Assembly (NCBI GenBank): GCA_016584305.1
Contig: JACEEZ010022495.1
Span: 129,703 to 193,702 of the forward strand
DNA length: 64,000 nt
Direction: 5' to 3'
Source of the DNA: Chionoecetes opilio
Lineage: Eukaryota; Arthropoda; Malacostraca; Decapoda; Majidae
Of the stretch, positions 11,435 through 23,279 are shown piece after piece (positions within the stretch are counted from its first letter, which is position 1; each line of letters begins with the position of its first letter). The notes beneath the pieces were generated by a model that was not told the DNA's origin, searched no databases, and saw only the letters and a program-made list of their open reading frames with translations. Both the position numbers and the translations under genes were made by a program.

Positions 11435-12689
11435 CCCTAGAACACTTACGTGGGGGTATGTTACACCCCACGCTAATATGTTATTGTGTTCACAGAGTTA
11501 ATCGCGTGGATAGCACGCTAAAAATTGCCCATTACCTTCAGGCTGCTGTTCGCGCTTGTGGTGGAAGGTAGTGTTGTTGCGCTCGCACTCTTGTGTGACC
11601 ATGTGGGGGTGGTTTTGGGCATCTCACACCCCACTTAAGTGTGGACGTACTATTTAGATGGGGCATCTCATACGCCATACAGTGATAACGTAATATATTC
11701 AGGGCTTTTTTACCCCAAAAAAAGGTGTACGTAATTAGTGTTGGGTGTTAGTCGGGCCCCAAAATTGTGTGGACGGGGATTTGCCTCGAATGTTATTTGT
11801 GTGTGTGTTTCTAATGCTGTTTTTCTTCTATTAGCCCAAGCAAGGTATGATTGTTTTATACACTAAGTGGTCATTGAGTACTGTATATTAAATGTAACAG
11901 AAAGTGTATAGGACATACGTTAACTATTAACTTTTAGAAAAATATACTACAAGTTATTGTTCAATTAATGGAGTAAAAAAATAGTTATAAAAAGTTTGTG
12001 TTGTTCAAACGCACTCATACTACTCTGAGATAATTATTTATTTATTTGGGTCATCTTGGGTTCTATTAATATGATATAAACATAGTGAAAAAAAGAAGAA
12101 GTAAATTATTCACTTGCATGAAAATCCCCTTTAAGTTATTGTTCAATTAATAGGGCAAAAACATGGTTATTAAAATTTGGTGTTGCTCAAACTCACTTAT
12201 ATTACTCTCAGAACATTGGTCTATTCATTCGGAATCGTTTTGGATCATAGAAAAAAATATGAAATAGTGAAAGAAAAATAAGGTGAAAATGTCATCTTTT
12301 GACAAAAAAAATGGCACTTTTTGCTTCGGTCCCGTACAGTTCTTTGTGGTCTGTTATGGTTGAACCTCTCTCAGCTGATGCTCCTGTAACCTGGGCATAG
12401 CTGGACAAAACCTTAGCCTGAACTATTTCTATATTTTTATTTTATGTAAAGGCATATAGCAAATTTCAGATATTTCAAAAAAAAAATGTTGTTGCCCCTA
12501 AAAGTATTAGTTTTCTGTTGAATGAATTTGTTCTGGTGAAAAAATTAAAGAATATGCTTTGTACTTTATGTACATTTTTGTAGAATTAATGAATTTGATT
12601 GCAAGTATTTTTTATGATTTTCCAAAATGGAGTATGTCTCACCTTATGTAAGTGTGGTGTGACGTAGCCATAGGGTAAGTGTTCTAGGG
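11435..12689. mobile_element. piggyBac-type MITE with TTAA target duplication
   Basis: The element is flanked by TTAA on both sides (11431-11434 and 12690-12693). It begins CCCTAGAACACTTAC and ends with the inverse, GTAAGTGTTCTAGGG, which is typical of the piggyBac superfamily. Subterminal words such as ACACCCCAC recur near both ends (11462, 11630). The 1255 bp interior has no transposase, so it is non-autonomous. It contains two AT-rich direct repeats at 11951 and 12133. It is inserted in the leader of Gypsy-1. Confidence 0.9.
11951..12240. repeat. 182 bp-spaced direct repeat inside the MITE
   Basis: AAGTTATTGTTCAATTAAT occurs at 11951 and 12133, and about 110 bp after each copy remain similar (TTGTTCAAAC or TTGCTCAAAC, then CACT.ATA.TACTCT). 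This looks like an internal duplication. Confidence 0.75.
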
Positions 12690-12829
12690 TTAAGTCAGAA
12701 AGCTCTCAAGCACTGCTCTGGGCTTCAGGCATCATGGCGCGCAACGGCGACTTACTATCAAACAACGCCCACAATCTCATGAACTATAATAAGTTAAGGG
12801 ATAACGTATCTTGGCGTGGTCGCCAATTA

Positions 12830-13464
12830 TGTCAAGGTCGAGGTGGTTATCAATTAATTTTACCAATCTTGAGAAATGTGGGGAAGAAAAGTCAAGTAGT
12901 GTGACTACCCCGAATATATTTACACAAAAAACAAAATAAATAACTGCCTATAGCTGCCAATTAACAGGAATCAAACAACACTGCAATGATAGTAAAATCA
13001 GAGCAGGGGTAATGTCACCCTAAAACTCCCTGAGACGCCGCCCTGGAGAGAGATGAACTGCAACATCAATTTTCAGCACCAAAGATGGGGGGACCATGTC
13101 CCCTTCAGACAGCGGGGAGTATTAAAATGGTGTGCGTCAGTGAAGTCCAGACTGGAAGAGAGCCCACGTCTTCAAAAAGGCCTTCTAGGGATGAGAACAG
13201 CAGTTTGGGTAGTGGGGATGTGTTGTCATCGTGGAGAGCTATTGCTGGTCTCCCTTTTGTCACAGCAAAGCTCGGCCCTGGCGTCACCTTGGCTAGACTA
13301 TCCTCTTCCCCTGAACACGGGGTTGAAAGTGTTGAAAGTGGTAGTCTCCTAACAAGTAATCTCGAAACCCCGTAGTCGAGCGGTTGAAGCCCCGAAGCAG
13401 GCCGGCTGATGAATGTGAAAGTAGTAATCACCTTCCCGTGACGAGTCAGGTGTAGTTCCTCACA
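12830..13464 (-). repeat. Putative 5' LTR of Gypsy-1
   Basis: On the minus strand the segment begins TGTGAGGAACTACACC and ends GACCTTGACA, which gives TG...CA borders, and is followed by ATTGGCGACCACGCC, a plausible primer-binding site. It lies upstream of gag in the right orientation. No second LTR is in the window, so the borders are inferred from these signals only. Confidence 0.5.
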
Positions 13465-13619
13465 AGGGCCCATTTTTATCTGGAAAATGTGAAAGGGGTT
13501 TAGTATCTATCATTTGCTCTCATATATGTTTTGAATATGTATTAGCATTTTAAAATATTTAATTTAACATCGTTTTTCTTTAAATGATAGTTAAAAGGGG
13601 AAATTTTTAATTCCAGGAT

Positions 13620-16600
13620 GTTGAGAAAGCATGGCTGAAAAAATAAATGAAGTTAAATGGGCCTGGACCGTCGCCGCAACTTGTGACGTCTCCCAGTGGT
13701 TTTAAAATGCCAGGCATCAGCTCAGGGAACCTCAAGCAATGAAATGGAAGGAAGATAATCAGGGAAGCAGCAGAAAAACAGAAATGACTGTGTTTACAAA
13801 AGACAAGCTGATTGGCGAGGACAATTTGTGTATCACATGAACAACGAATGCTATAAGACCAACACTTTGCAAAACAACTCGTCAAAAAATTAAACAAGGA
13901 ACTCTGTCAGCCCAAAAAGAGAAGATACATGAGAAAGTGTTAAAGCAGTCCCTGTTCATCATTTAGATCAAAAAGGACTTCTCGTGTACCTCACAGTGGG
14001 CAAGGTTCTTTGTCTTAATATAAAAAGACTTGTGAGATATGTGGACAAATTAAGTGTCATGGTGTACTTGAAAAATATCGGATTTCAGAAAAAGACAGAG
14101 CAGCTAAATTCCTTTTAGGCAACAGTTTAGTTCATGATGTATATAGAAGAAACTGTGATCTTCAAGACGTTAACTCATTTTTTGTTGCAGATATAGTGTC
14201 ATAAACGGTTGCATCCATAGATAGTTGGTTGAGTATGAACGTGTATACTTAAATCAAATGGGAGGTTCAGTGAGCAGAAAGAAGGAAGCCTGATTAGAGG
14301 TTATAATAGAGATTGAAATGCGCTTGTCTGATAGTGAGGATTTGGAGTTATGTTCGAAATCGTATGCAAGAAAATATTTTTTTAAGTAACATCACAAACC
14401 AAGAAATCAAGTTACTCTCATTAATAAATGGGGAAAAAGTTTAGTTTTCTCCTCACAAAACAGGTGGAACAGATCATTGTTGTTCATCAGTGCAAGCCTC
14501 ACCCAAGATGCATTAACTGAAACAATACGATCTACAGACCCTATCCGGGAGTGTGCTCAAGTACTTAACAGTCTTTAATGTCAGTTGATTTTGATTCGAT
14601 GGGTCGTTTTTGTGATGCAAATGATTTAAAAGAGACCTGGAATAGTACAGCAATTCCCAGAACCTCATTCTCAGATTTGTTGGCCACCTGTTTAACTTTG
14701 ATAGTCACGCATTTAATTCCTGCAAGGTAAATAAGGATAAGAACCCAAGAACCCGTGTTGGAGGATGGAATCACCACTGATGACCCAACTGTGTCCCAAT
14801 TAAAGTCATGCAAATCCAGAACCTATTCTATATCATGTATCATGTTTTTAATTGTGGTAGAAAGCGTACACCCTTGGAAATAATTAACCCCCAAGCCATT
14901 TATGATATCTGCAAAGGTGCAATATTAATCACTAGTTTCAACAGGTTTGGCTTATGTTCCAGCTATGATGAGCCTGCTCGCCTCCATAACGACATAGCTA
15001 TATTCACCATTGTTAGTGATTAAAGAGCAAATTGTTCCAATCTCCAGCCATTTTGACGCATCAGTCTTCACAACAGCTCTGCATTGATAACTTTGATCAT
15101 GATGAAGCAACTCTGTCAGGGATAGGAGGGACCCACGACACATTCACTGTTGTGTTTCAGGATGACAGCACGTCTCATGAAAAGAAACCCAGGTATCTGA
15201 AGCTTGAGTTAATTAATGATGGTCCCTCATGCAAAGTAGTGCCAACAGTTGAAGGAGTTCTATAAATCTGCCAAAAACCTGAGCTCAGAAGATTACAAAG
15301 TTCCAGTGACTCACTCCGAGAGCAGCGTAGTTCTGCAAGATGTACGAACAAGAGATACTGCCTGGTTATTGGCTAGATTGGACTTTGGGGACTTTGACTC
15401 AAAGCATGTGTGTACCAAACCCAAATGTCAGAAAATTCCAACATTGAGTGCAAACAAACTCATTGTTATCTTTGAAAATCTACAGTGCAAAAGGGTTAGC
15501 TTCCTCCCCATTTTATCCCATCCTGTTACAAGGTATGATGTTGTGTACATTGCAATGAAAAACCTTCAGGGACTCCTTGGGCACCTAAATCAGTCAGCAT
15601 TGCCCAGTAACAGGTGATGAGGGTGTGTACCGCATTGCCCGTCACATACAGCTTCTTCGTCCAAGTGAGTCAAGAACATTGTACTTTGCTTAGGGTCATT
15701 TCATATGACAGAAGTGGCTTTGGAAAAATTTGAAGGGAAGTGGCGCAAAGAGCATTCACACAGATAGTAGTGTATTTGCCCAAATTTTGTCGATTCTGTA
15801 ATGAATGCAAAGCATTATACTAAATCAGTGAAGGAAATGCAAATGCCGAAAGAAGCTTTGAGCTGATTACAGTGGGCTGCGTTTTTGAAGGAGGAAGACA
15901 ACTTGGCCAAGTATAAAGAAGAACTAGAAGTAGTCAGAACATGAAATCTAAAGTAAGGGAAAAATCAAGCCTCTTGAGTGGGAATGCCTTGCAGCAATCC
16001 CAAGGAAACTTGTGAAAACATTATATGTGCCTTTGATAAATTCATCCAAGTCCGCAAGACACATAGTGAAACCTTCAGTACTGGGATACATTCATATCTC
16101 TGATGTCCATGTTTGAAAATCTTTTACGAAGTGACCGTGAGGGTTAACTGGACTCTTCAACTACAAGCAATACAAGATCTTCTCCACTATTCGCTGCTTT
16201 TGACTCTACGAATTATCTACGATGGTGTTCACTGTATTTGGAGGATATGCATCAGCTACCAGAGACCAACCGTGAAGTATATGCAGCATTCAATGATGAG
16301 AAATTTGTGGTAAAACGGACCCCAGGGAAATTCAAGGCAGTTGGAGCTAATATGGCACTGGACACCAATAATCAACAGGTCTCAGAAGAGTGCAGCTGGT
16401 ATTATTGTAGGAACAAGACAAAAGCAGTATGTGGCATGGTGGGAGCTGATTTACCATGAAATGCTGGCAGTGACAAATTTGTACTGGAAACTGAATGGAG
16501 CTAACATGGCGTCATATGACCTAGACGTCAATAGGGCATTCAATACAGCTACGACGTAAATGAAGAAAGGAACATTCATTCCATTCTGACCGTTATAGGG

Positions 16601-18327
16601 AGAACCGAGAACTCTTCATCGTTCCAACACCTCAACCTAAATTGCACAATATCTAAAACTATGGAAATAATGACAGAGGACATCGGAAACAAATGTTGAA
16701 TGTTCAAGCCATTGACGAAGCTGCCTATAGCAAATTCAGAAGAAAAAATATTGCTCGAGAAAACTGTAAGATTTGGTGAGCCAATCCACAGAACAAACCT
16801 CAAAACATTCCGTTCACTCTGTCATAAAACTCAGGCATCGAAGAACAGTCCAAAGTAGTCACATGATCATGATGGACTAATGCAGAGGCTAGTATAAATT
16901 TTCAAGGCTCATGGAAGGAAAATGGAGGAAATGGTTGAGTATGACTTATCATCTACTTATCCACTCTTTGATGATACAGATGCCCTGACCCGGGCAAGAT
17001 AAAGCAACATGGTATTAGAGTTTGAAAATAACCTCACCAAGGAGGACTGAAGAACACCATCTCCAGAATCAACACAGACTGGATGCATACTTGATGTGAT
17101 GGCAGCTGTGCGTAGAATTTCGAGTAAAACAACATTCAAAATTTGGTGACTTCATGGATTTTTGTGTTTAAATACACAAAAATGTCAGTAAAGGATGCTC
17201 ATAGAATTGACTTGGTATTTGATTGATTCTTACCTAAAAAATCTATCAAAGATTCAGAAAAGAGGCGAGGTGAGACGAATGCACCATTGAGCTACATGAT
17301 ATCAGAAAACATGCTCCAATACTTGCAGATATGGATAGATTTTAGTCTTCAAAGAACAACAAGTTGAAGATGAAGTCACTATTTCATGAGGAGGCATTTA
17401 GATAGGGAAATTATCTCTTCCCAATTGTGGAGATTGTATTTAGTCAGTTTTTTCGGATCAGGAACAACAATTTCTTGCTATTTCTCTATGTCAGGATTAA
17501 TATCAGAATATATGGAACTGAACACAAACCTAGAAGAAGCAGATGAAAAAAGCATTCTACATGCAAGTCATTTGGTGAAAAGGGTATGAAATCAATCATA
17601 TTTGCTCTCACAAGAACTGATGTTCTAGTCCTGATGCTATATTATTGGGATCAAATGCAACTTTATGGTCTTTGTGAATTGTGGGTTCTCCAAGGGTTTA
17701 TCCCAGTTTACACTTTGGCTATGCGACTTAGATGAGAGTTATGTAAAGTTCTACCAGTAATCCACGCCCTTACTGGGTGTGACTATGCACTAGCAAAGTG
17801 CATTGGTACCAAATATTATGCGTTGAATATAAAACCAGAGATATATTTGCAGCAGTTTGGCACACTCACTGATGACTTGGAAGCTCATATTTCAGTTGCT
17901 GAGGAATATATGTGGCAAGTACTCGAAAAAGGACCCCATGCAAGACAATGAATGCACTCCGAAGTTTGCAATACCACCAGAGTAAGGGGCTCGTTTTGGG
18001 TGAATTTCCACCCACAAGTCATTCTTTGAGACCACACGTCTTGCTTTCATTCTACACGATTTACCAGATGACTTCATTTATGGCACCCAGTCTAATTTTT
18101 CTTAACACACTTAATTATGGTTATGAAAAAGTGATGATGTGCTCATGCCAGATGCAGGGTTGAATCCTATTCCAGAAGATTTTGCAGTATACTGCACTTG
18201 TACTCAATGTGCCACTATACGATGCAGATGTCTGAACACTGGCCTGCCTTGTTGCAAATTTTGTAAATGTCAAAGTGGACTCAAGGAAGGGAATGTTTGT
18301 AGAAATCCTTCAGGGACTCAGTCGTGA
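13620..18327 (+). pseudogene. Long decayed gene of a repeat-associated invertebrate family
   Basis: About 4.7 kb of plus-strand sequence reads as one long protein once many stops and frameshifts are allowed for. Recognisable blocks in order: CEICGQIKCHGVLEKYRISE (near 14030-14090), YLEDMHQLPETNREVYAAF (near 16235-16295), FVVKRTPGKFKAVGANMAL (near 16300-16360), TDVLVLMLYYWDQMQ (near 17615-17660), VIHALTGCDYALAKCIGTK (near 17760-17815), an AEEYMWQVL block near 17900, and a Cys-rich end with CTCTQCATIRCRC and CCKFCKC (18196-18270). The TDVLVL ... ALTGCD pairing and the Cys-rich tail recur in multicopy proteins of invertebrate genomes. I infer a transposable-element origin but cannot name the element. 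No terminal repeats were found around it. Confidence 0.55.
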
Positions 18328-19740
18328 AACTAACCATGCATAACCAAAATTGTAGACCATAATGTGTAATGTAAATAGATATTATATAATAGGATAGTTC
18401 ATATAAGGTGATTAGTTTTGTAAGATGCATTAGGTATATGACTGATACAATGTTCTGTTATAAGATGATATTATTGTTGGAACCAAAACATGCCTTGTAA
18501 ATTGTATAAATATCAGAGTGACGGAGGGAAATGTGTGTATAGCTTATTGCACTCAAAAGTGCCTCTAGCAATACATACATGCGCAAATGGCAGACTATAG
18601 GCAAATATACACATTGAAAAAAGCCAAAAAATTATAAGAGAACAGGAATATAGTCTCATGAAAACTTAATGTTTAGCAAAAATATTGAGCTAGTGATTGA
18701 TATGAACCTTTTGAACTATGTGACGTATGATGTAAATAGCATATATTTCAAAACATTGAACGCTGATATAAATATTTAACAAACAGTATGGATGGTTCAG
18801 AACGCATTCAGATCGTTACTGAAAGTATATCATAAAAACGTTACCCTTCCCTGGGATTTAAACACAAAAATATCCTATTCCTAAAATTGAACTTTTTTCA
18901 ATTGACATCTGTGATATATTATGTTAAATAATGAGACCTGTTTTAATGTCTGCTGAGGTCGAAAGTAAAGAGTTGACTTATAATTCACAAAATAATCTTG
19001 CATTTGAGTAAGAAAGACGAGTTTTGCAATAGTACTCAAATTTCTAGAAAACCTACTATTCATGACATTTTGACCTGTCGTGACTCACATATCATATGTT
19101 ATGTCATGTGTTATATATCAACCTGTAGATCTCTCAAAGACCAGAAAATTTAGTGCTCATTCATTAATTCATGTGTTTTTGGATGGAATTATAAGACGAT
19201 GAATTATCCTCAGCCCAAATTTTGGGCCACATTTTGGTCACAATTGCTCAATAAAGAGGCCTGAATTTCTGCAAATGGACCATCAAGCCAAACTTCTATC
19301 CTCCTTTTTTTGATAACCCAGATGGTTTACTTCTACGGGTACCCCCTCAGCCGATGCATCATGAAGCTTCCAAGCCAGTTCCTGCCAATTGCTGCTATGA
19401 CCACATGTCTTCTGCATGGCTTCTCCAGCTGGGCATTCTATAGTCTCCAGCCTCCACCCCCATGCCCGGCCGTGTGCTTCAGTGCGTGTTATTAGTGGGT
19501 CCCCGTATTATACAACCTTGTAGGAGTGATTTTTCTTGTCACTAGTGTCTACGTGAACATGTTGTGGTGTTTCCCTTTTTTCCTGTGCGTTTCCCAGCCC
19601 TCATCCCATTAGTTTTGCTTATTTACGTAAATTCATTTATATCCAGTGCTTCATAGTGCATTATTTTAGGCTGAAATAGCTTTTTTTGTGCAGAGTGCTT
19701 GTGAGTAAAACTTCTTGTCCAGCTGTTTCAATATGTCGCC
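18328..19740. other. No gene recognised
   Basis: This AT-rich sequence follows the Cys-rich pseudogene. I find no coding region longer than about 60 codons and no repeat that pairs with another part of the window. Confidence 0.45.
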
Positions 19741-20654
19741 TTAAGTGAATTCGCGCCCACCGGACACCCCACCCTCTCCCCCTTCCTACTGGGTCGACTT
19801 TTGCTGGTCAAAAAGCACTCATCTTCCCCCCATCTGCGAAAACAATGGGTGGTCGATCTGCATCGTGCTGCCCAAAGCATCTTGCCTTTGACCTGACGCG
19901 TCCCCTCCACCCCCTACCTCACCATGTGCTCGCTTCCTCGGCTGAGTCGAGGGTGGCTGGGAGCTTATCGGTCCGTCTCACACCCCCTCCCTCACCCACC
20001 TTCCACGACCACTCCTCTCAAGCCGCCGCGCCCTCGCCCCTGTCTGGGTGTTGGGTCACGAGGTGGTCCTGGAGATTATCGCCCAGTCTCCTTCCCCTCC
20101 CTTACGGACTGTCGGCCAACACCTCCCGCCTCTAGATGACGCGCCGCGCCATTAGCCGCGCCAAGCTGGGTACTCACTTATTACGCAGATCCCACCGCTG
20201 CCACTAATGTATTATAATAACATTTTGTATAGGCATGGCGGTCCTTGTTGTAGTGTAGTGTAGGTAGCGTGGCTGGAGATGCAGGGAAATCAGCGAGGTA
20301 TGTAGCGGAGCGGAAACAGGAGGCACGCGGTAGGTCGTTTGTCACGCCTTATGGGCGCCCTGGTAGTGTAGACCTTTTTCGATTAACCCTGTGTGTGGAT
20401 GTGGGGTAGTAATATACACTTTGCTGTATGTATATAATTACAAGTATATATTTACAACTTGTATGGGATATCGCAGCGACGCAAGGATAAGCGTTTATAA
20501 GAAGCAACGGTCCTTGGGCAACTGTGAAGTGAATCATAGAGTGGTGACCTGACCTGGCCCGAGGTAACACATACCCGTAGGCGAAATGAGGTCGGTTGCC
20601 AGATACCATATATTGGGTATGAAAAAAAACGCTACATGGTACTGGGAGGGAATG
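19741..20654. other. GC-rich unassigned stretch
   Basis: 19741-20170 is unusually GC-rich (CCCC, CGCG, GCCGCG words) compared with its surroundings. The open frames of up to 104 codons lack recognisable motifs. It could be an untranslated or LTR part of a retroelement, but no partner copy is in the window. Confidence 0.35.
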
Positions 20655-20990
20655 ATAGAACAAACTTGTGAATATAAGTACCTACGGAGTGCATGAGTTC
20701 GAACGGATGTGAAAAACAAAGTATGAAAAGATCAGGCAGCTAAATCAGTGGGTTGGTCCGATTGGGAGTGCTGGGAAGGATGAGGCCAAGCAAGTATGAT
20801 GTGTTGAGGGAAGTATGGAAGAGTGTGGCTGTCCAAGCATCATGTATATAATTGATGTGGTTGCGTGGAATGAGAGTGAAATAGAGAAATTGGAAGTGGG
20901 ACAGAATAGAGTAGCAAGAATGGCACTGAATGCACCTAGGTATGCAGCGATGGAAGGTTTGGGAGGTGACATGTCATCAGACATGTGATA
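20655..20990 (+). pseudogene. Non-LTR reverse transcriptase C-terminal fragment
   Basis: Plus-strand frames read EYKYL (near 20670), then SKYDVLREVWKSVAV (near 20785-20830), WNESEIEKLEVGQNRVARMAL (read as WNESEIEKLEVG and QNRVARMAL, near 20868-20930) and APRYAAMEGLGGDM to 20985. This is the region after the RT palm in non-LTR elements. The fragment stops where the minus-strand Gypsy RT begins (about 20990), so the two remnants are joined head to head. Confidence 0.65.
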
Positions 20991-20994
20991 ATTG

Positions 20995-21870
20995 AGTTGA
21001 TTAATCGCTGGAAGGGTGGATGGAGATCCAGCTAGGCCCAACGGCATGCGACAGTATTGGTAATGTCCTGACGGAGTAGAGAAGGCAGTGTATTCGCAGC
21101 TGTCTGCGTCAAGGTCGACCTGCCAGAAGCCTGAGCAAAAATCTAGCGTGGAGAAAACTGTGTTGTGATCGCCTAGATTCTGCAAGATATCCTTGAGGAC
21201 AGGCATGGGATAGCGAGAGGGAACAGTGATCTTATTGAGTGATCTGAAATCGACAGCTGGGCGCCATTCACTTGAGTTTTTAGGCACTAGGAACCTAGGG
21301 TTGTTGAAAGGATTTACAGAATTTTCGAGAACCCCGTCTTTCAGCATGTCCGAAACAACGCGGTCGGTAATCGCACGATTGCTATGGGGCATGCGATATG
21401 CTGGTATGTAGACAGGTTGGGCGTCTCGAATAAGTTGAATCTTTTGAGTACGTTGGTCTTTCCGAGCGTTTCGCCAGGTAGATAAACAATACTACGGAAT
21501 CATGACATGAGCTGAGCAAGGTCGTCTTGTGAATATGGGTAGTTTGTGGTTTTCATATGTGCTTTAAGGTCAGATAAGGCTGGAGCTTCTTGTGTTGAAA
21601 TTGAGTGAATTGCATTAGGGGTCTCCTGTGAGTCTTCGATGACTCTAGCTGGGTATGCTAGGAATGAGCAAATACGACTGCCACAACTGATAGTGACTGA
21701 TGGCTTGGTGACGTTCACCACATAGATGTTTGACTTGCCATGAGCTTTGAGTCGTCAGAGCGCTGAAGGCACAGCGAGAGCCGAATGATTGATTGACTCT
21801 GAGAGATAGATGACATCTACGTTTTACTCATGAGTCACTCTGGGACCTTCTACGACGTTGCGGGATTCTT
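20995..21870 (-). pseudogene. Gypsy-2 protease/RT fragment
   Basis: This minus-strand Ty3/Gypsy pol fragment includes the end of the protease region (NIYVVNVTKPSVTISCG near 21720-21670), a linker, then the N-terminal half of RT. The RT half reads PHSNRAITDRVVSDML, GVLENSVNPFNNPRFLVPK, WRPAVDFRSLNKITVPSRYP, DILQNLGDHNTVFSTLDFCSGFWQ and ending RMPLGLAGSP. The catalytic Asp of LDFCSGFWQ is present. The YxDD box, RNase H and integrase are missing because the fragment ends near 20995. One frameshift separates the protease part (21500-21720) from RT (20990-21392). Its 5' side abuts the BEL/Pao LTR at 21879, and a candidate gag lies on the far side of that element (32301-33325). Confidence 0.85.
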
Positions 21871-21878
21871 GAAAGGAC

Positions 21879-22700
21879 TGTTGGAATTATCGCCCATCAA
21901 CTGATGGATGACAACAACCGTTTAAAAATTATAAAAAAGGCCAAAAAAAACCTAAAAATCACCTTCCCTTTTCCCCCCTTTATTTCAAACCTAAAGCTGC
22001 ACCGATCCCCCTATTTTAACTCTAATTAAGGTATCCTCACAGGGGGCAATGGGTTTTGAAGTGTTTTTTAAGGCTTAATCTGTACTCGGGGAAGCTTTGG
22101 GGGGGTCTGGTGGTACACAGAACCCGCAAGCCCCGGCTGGCGGTGGAACAGGGGATGGCTTTGGCTGCCGGGGGCTGTCGTGCCTTTTCTCACGCTGGGG
22201 CGTTTTTTTTAAGAGATTTTTTTTTTTACACCTCGCCCGGGTCTTAACGTTAAAATCGGTTTAAATTTACTCATTTTTAATTAGGTTGACAACACCTTGG
22301 TGTATAATAAAAAAGCTCCCCTACGCTTCATTTTGGTATTGGCTACCCCCGTGACTGGTAGGGCCCTTGACTAAAAAAATCCTTTAAAAACAGCGGGAGC
22401 GTACCCGGGGAACCCAATTTCCCCAAAAATTTCCTATACTGGAAGTTCCTCAAAATTTCCCTTAGATTATTTAACCCTTTTTGATTAATTGGGGGTTATT
22501 ATGTTTAATACCCCCAAAAATTAAATTTTAAAATATCTAAATACATCTTAATTTAACCCAAATCTATAATAAATATACATAGGTGGATTTTGGATTCTTA
22601 TCCCCCTTCCTTTTGGTGGGCCCGGCCAAAATTTCCCCAACCTTTAAAAAATTAAATTACCTTTCCCCCAAATTAGAGCGGTTTTTTGGATAATTTCCAA
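21879..22700 (-). repeat. BEL/Pao LTR (3' on minus strand)
   Basis: On the minus strand it begins near TGG..AAATTATCC at 22700 and ends ATAATTCCAACA at 21879. Shared words with the right copy include GATGACAACAA/GGTGACAACAAAA, GGTGGTACAC, TTGATTAATTGGG and ATAGGTGGATTT. This copy is far more homopolymer-rich than the other. Confidence 0.75.
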
Positions 22701-23279
22701 ACGGGGGGCCGGGAAAAAAAAAAGGGTTGCTTCGGAAATTTTTGCCCCCCTTTAAAAATTTTTTTTCCCCAAGGGGTTTTAAAACACTTTAAAGCAGCTT
22801 TTCCCCTCCGGGGTCGAAAATCCCCTAATTTTGGGCCCTCCCAAAGGGGCCCGGCGGGAACTTAAAGTTTTAATTTTTCTCTTTTTCCTAACTCTGGGGG
22901 AAATCTTTTTAAAATTTACCGTCCCGCCACATCTTTTTCCCCTCCCTAAAAATTTCCACAGACCTCACAACCCCCTTTTCCCATCATTTAAATTTTTTGG
23001 CTTTTTTTCCCCCTAGAGGCCTTTGCGAACGGGCAAAAATCCCCCCAGGATTATTTTTCCCTCCTACTTTGATTGGCCTTTTTTTTTTTCTGGCGGGTTG
23101 ACCCCATAAAATTTTTCCCCTTAGACTCAGAAATTTAAATCGGGCACCCCAAATGTTTTACCCCCCATGCCCCCTTAAATTTTACTTAAGGATGAAAACC
23201 CTTTCCCCGGGAGTTTTTGACCTCTTTTATTGTGGATCTTTATATTTTTCCCATGTATCTATCAAAAAAAGGGGTTCCA

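Noticed and set aside
13360..13440. tRNA-like start CGTAGTCGAGCGGTTGAAG
   Set aside because: There is an A-box resemblance but no B box at the right distance, and the stretch lies inside the putative LTR.
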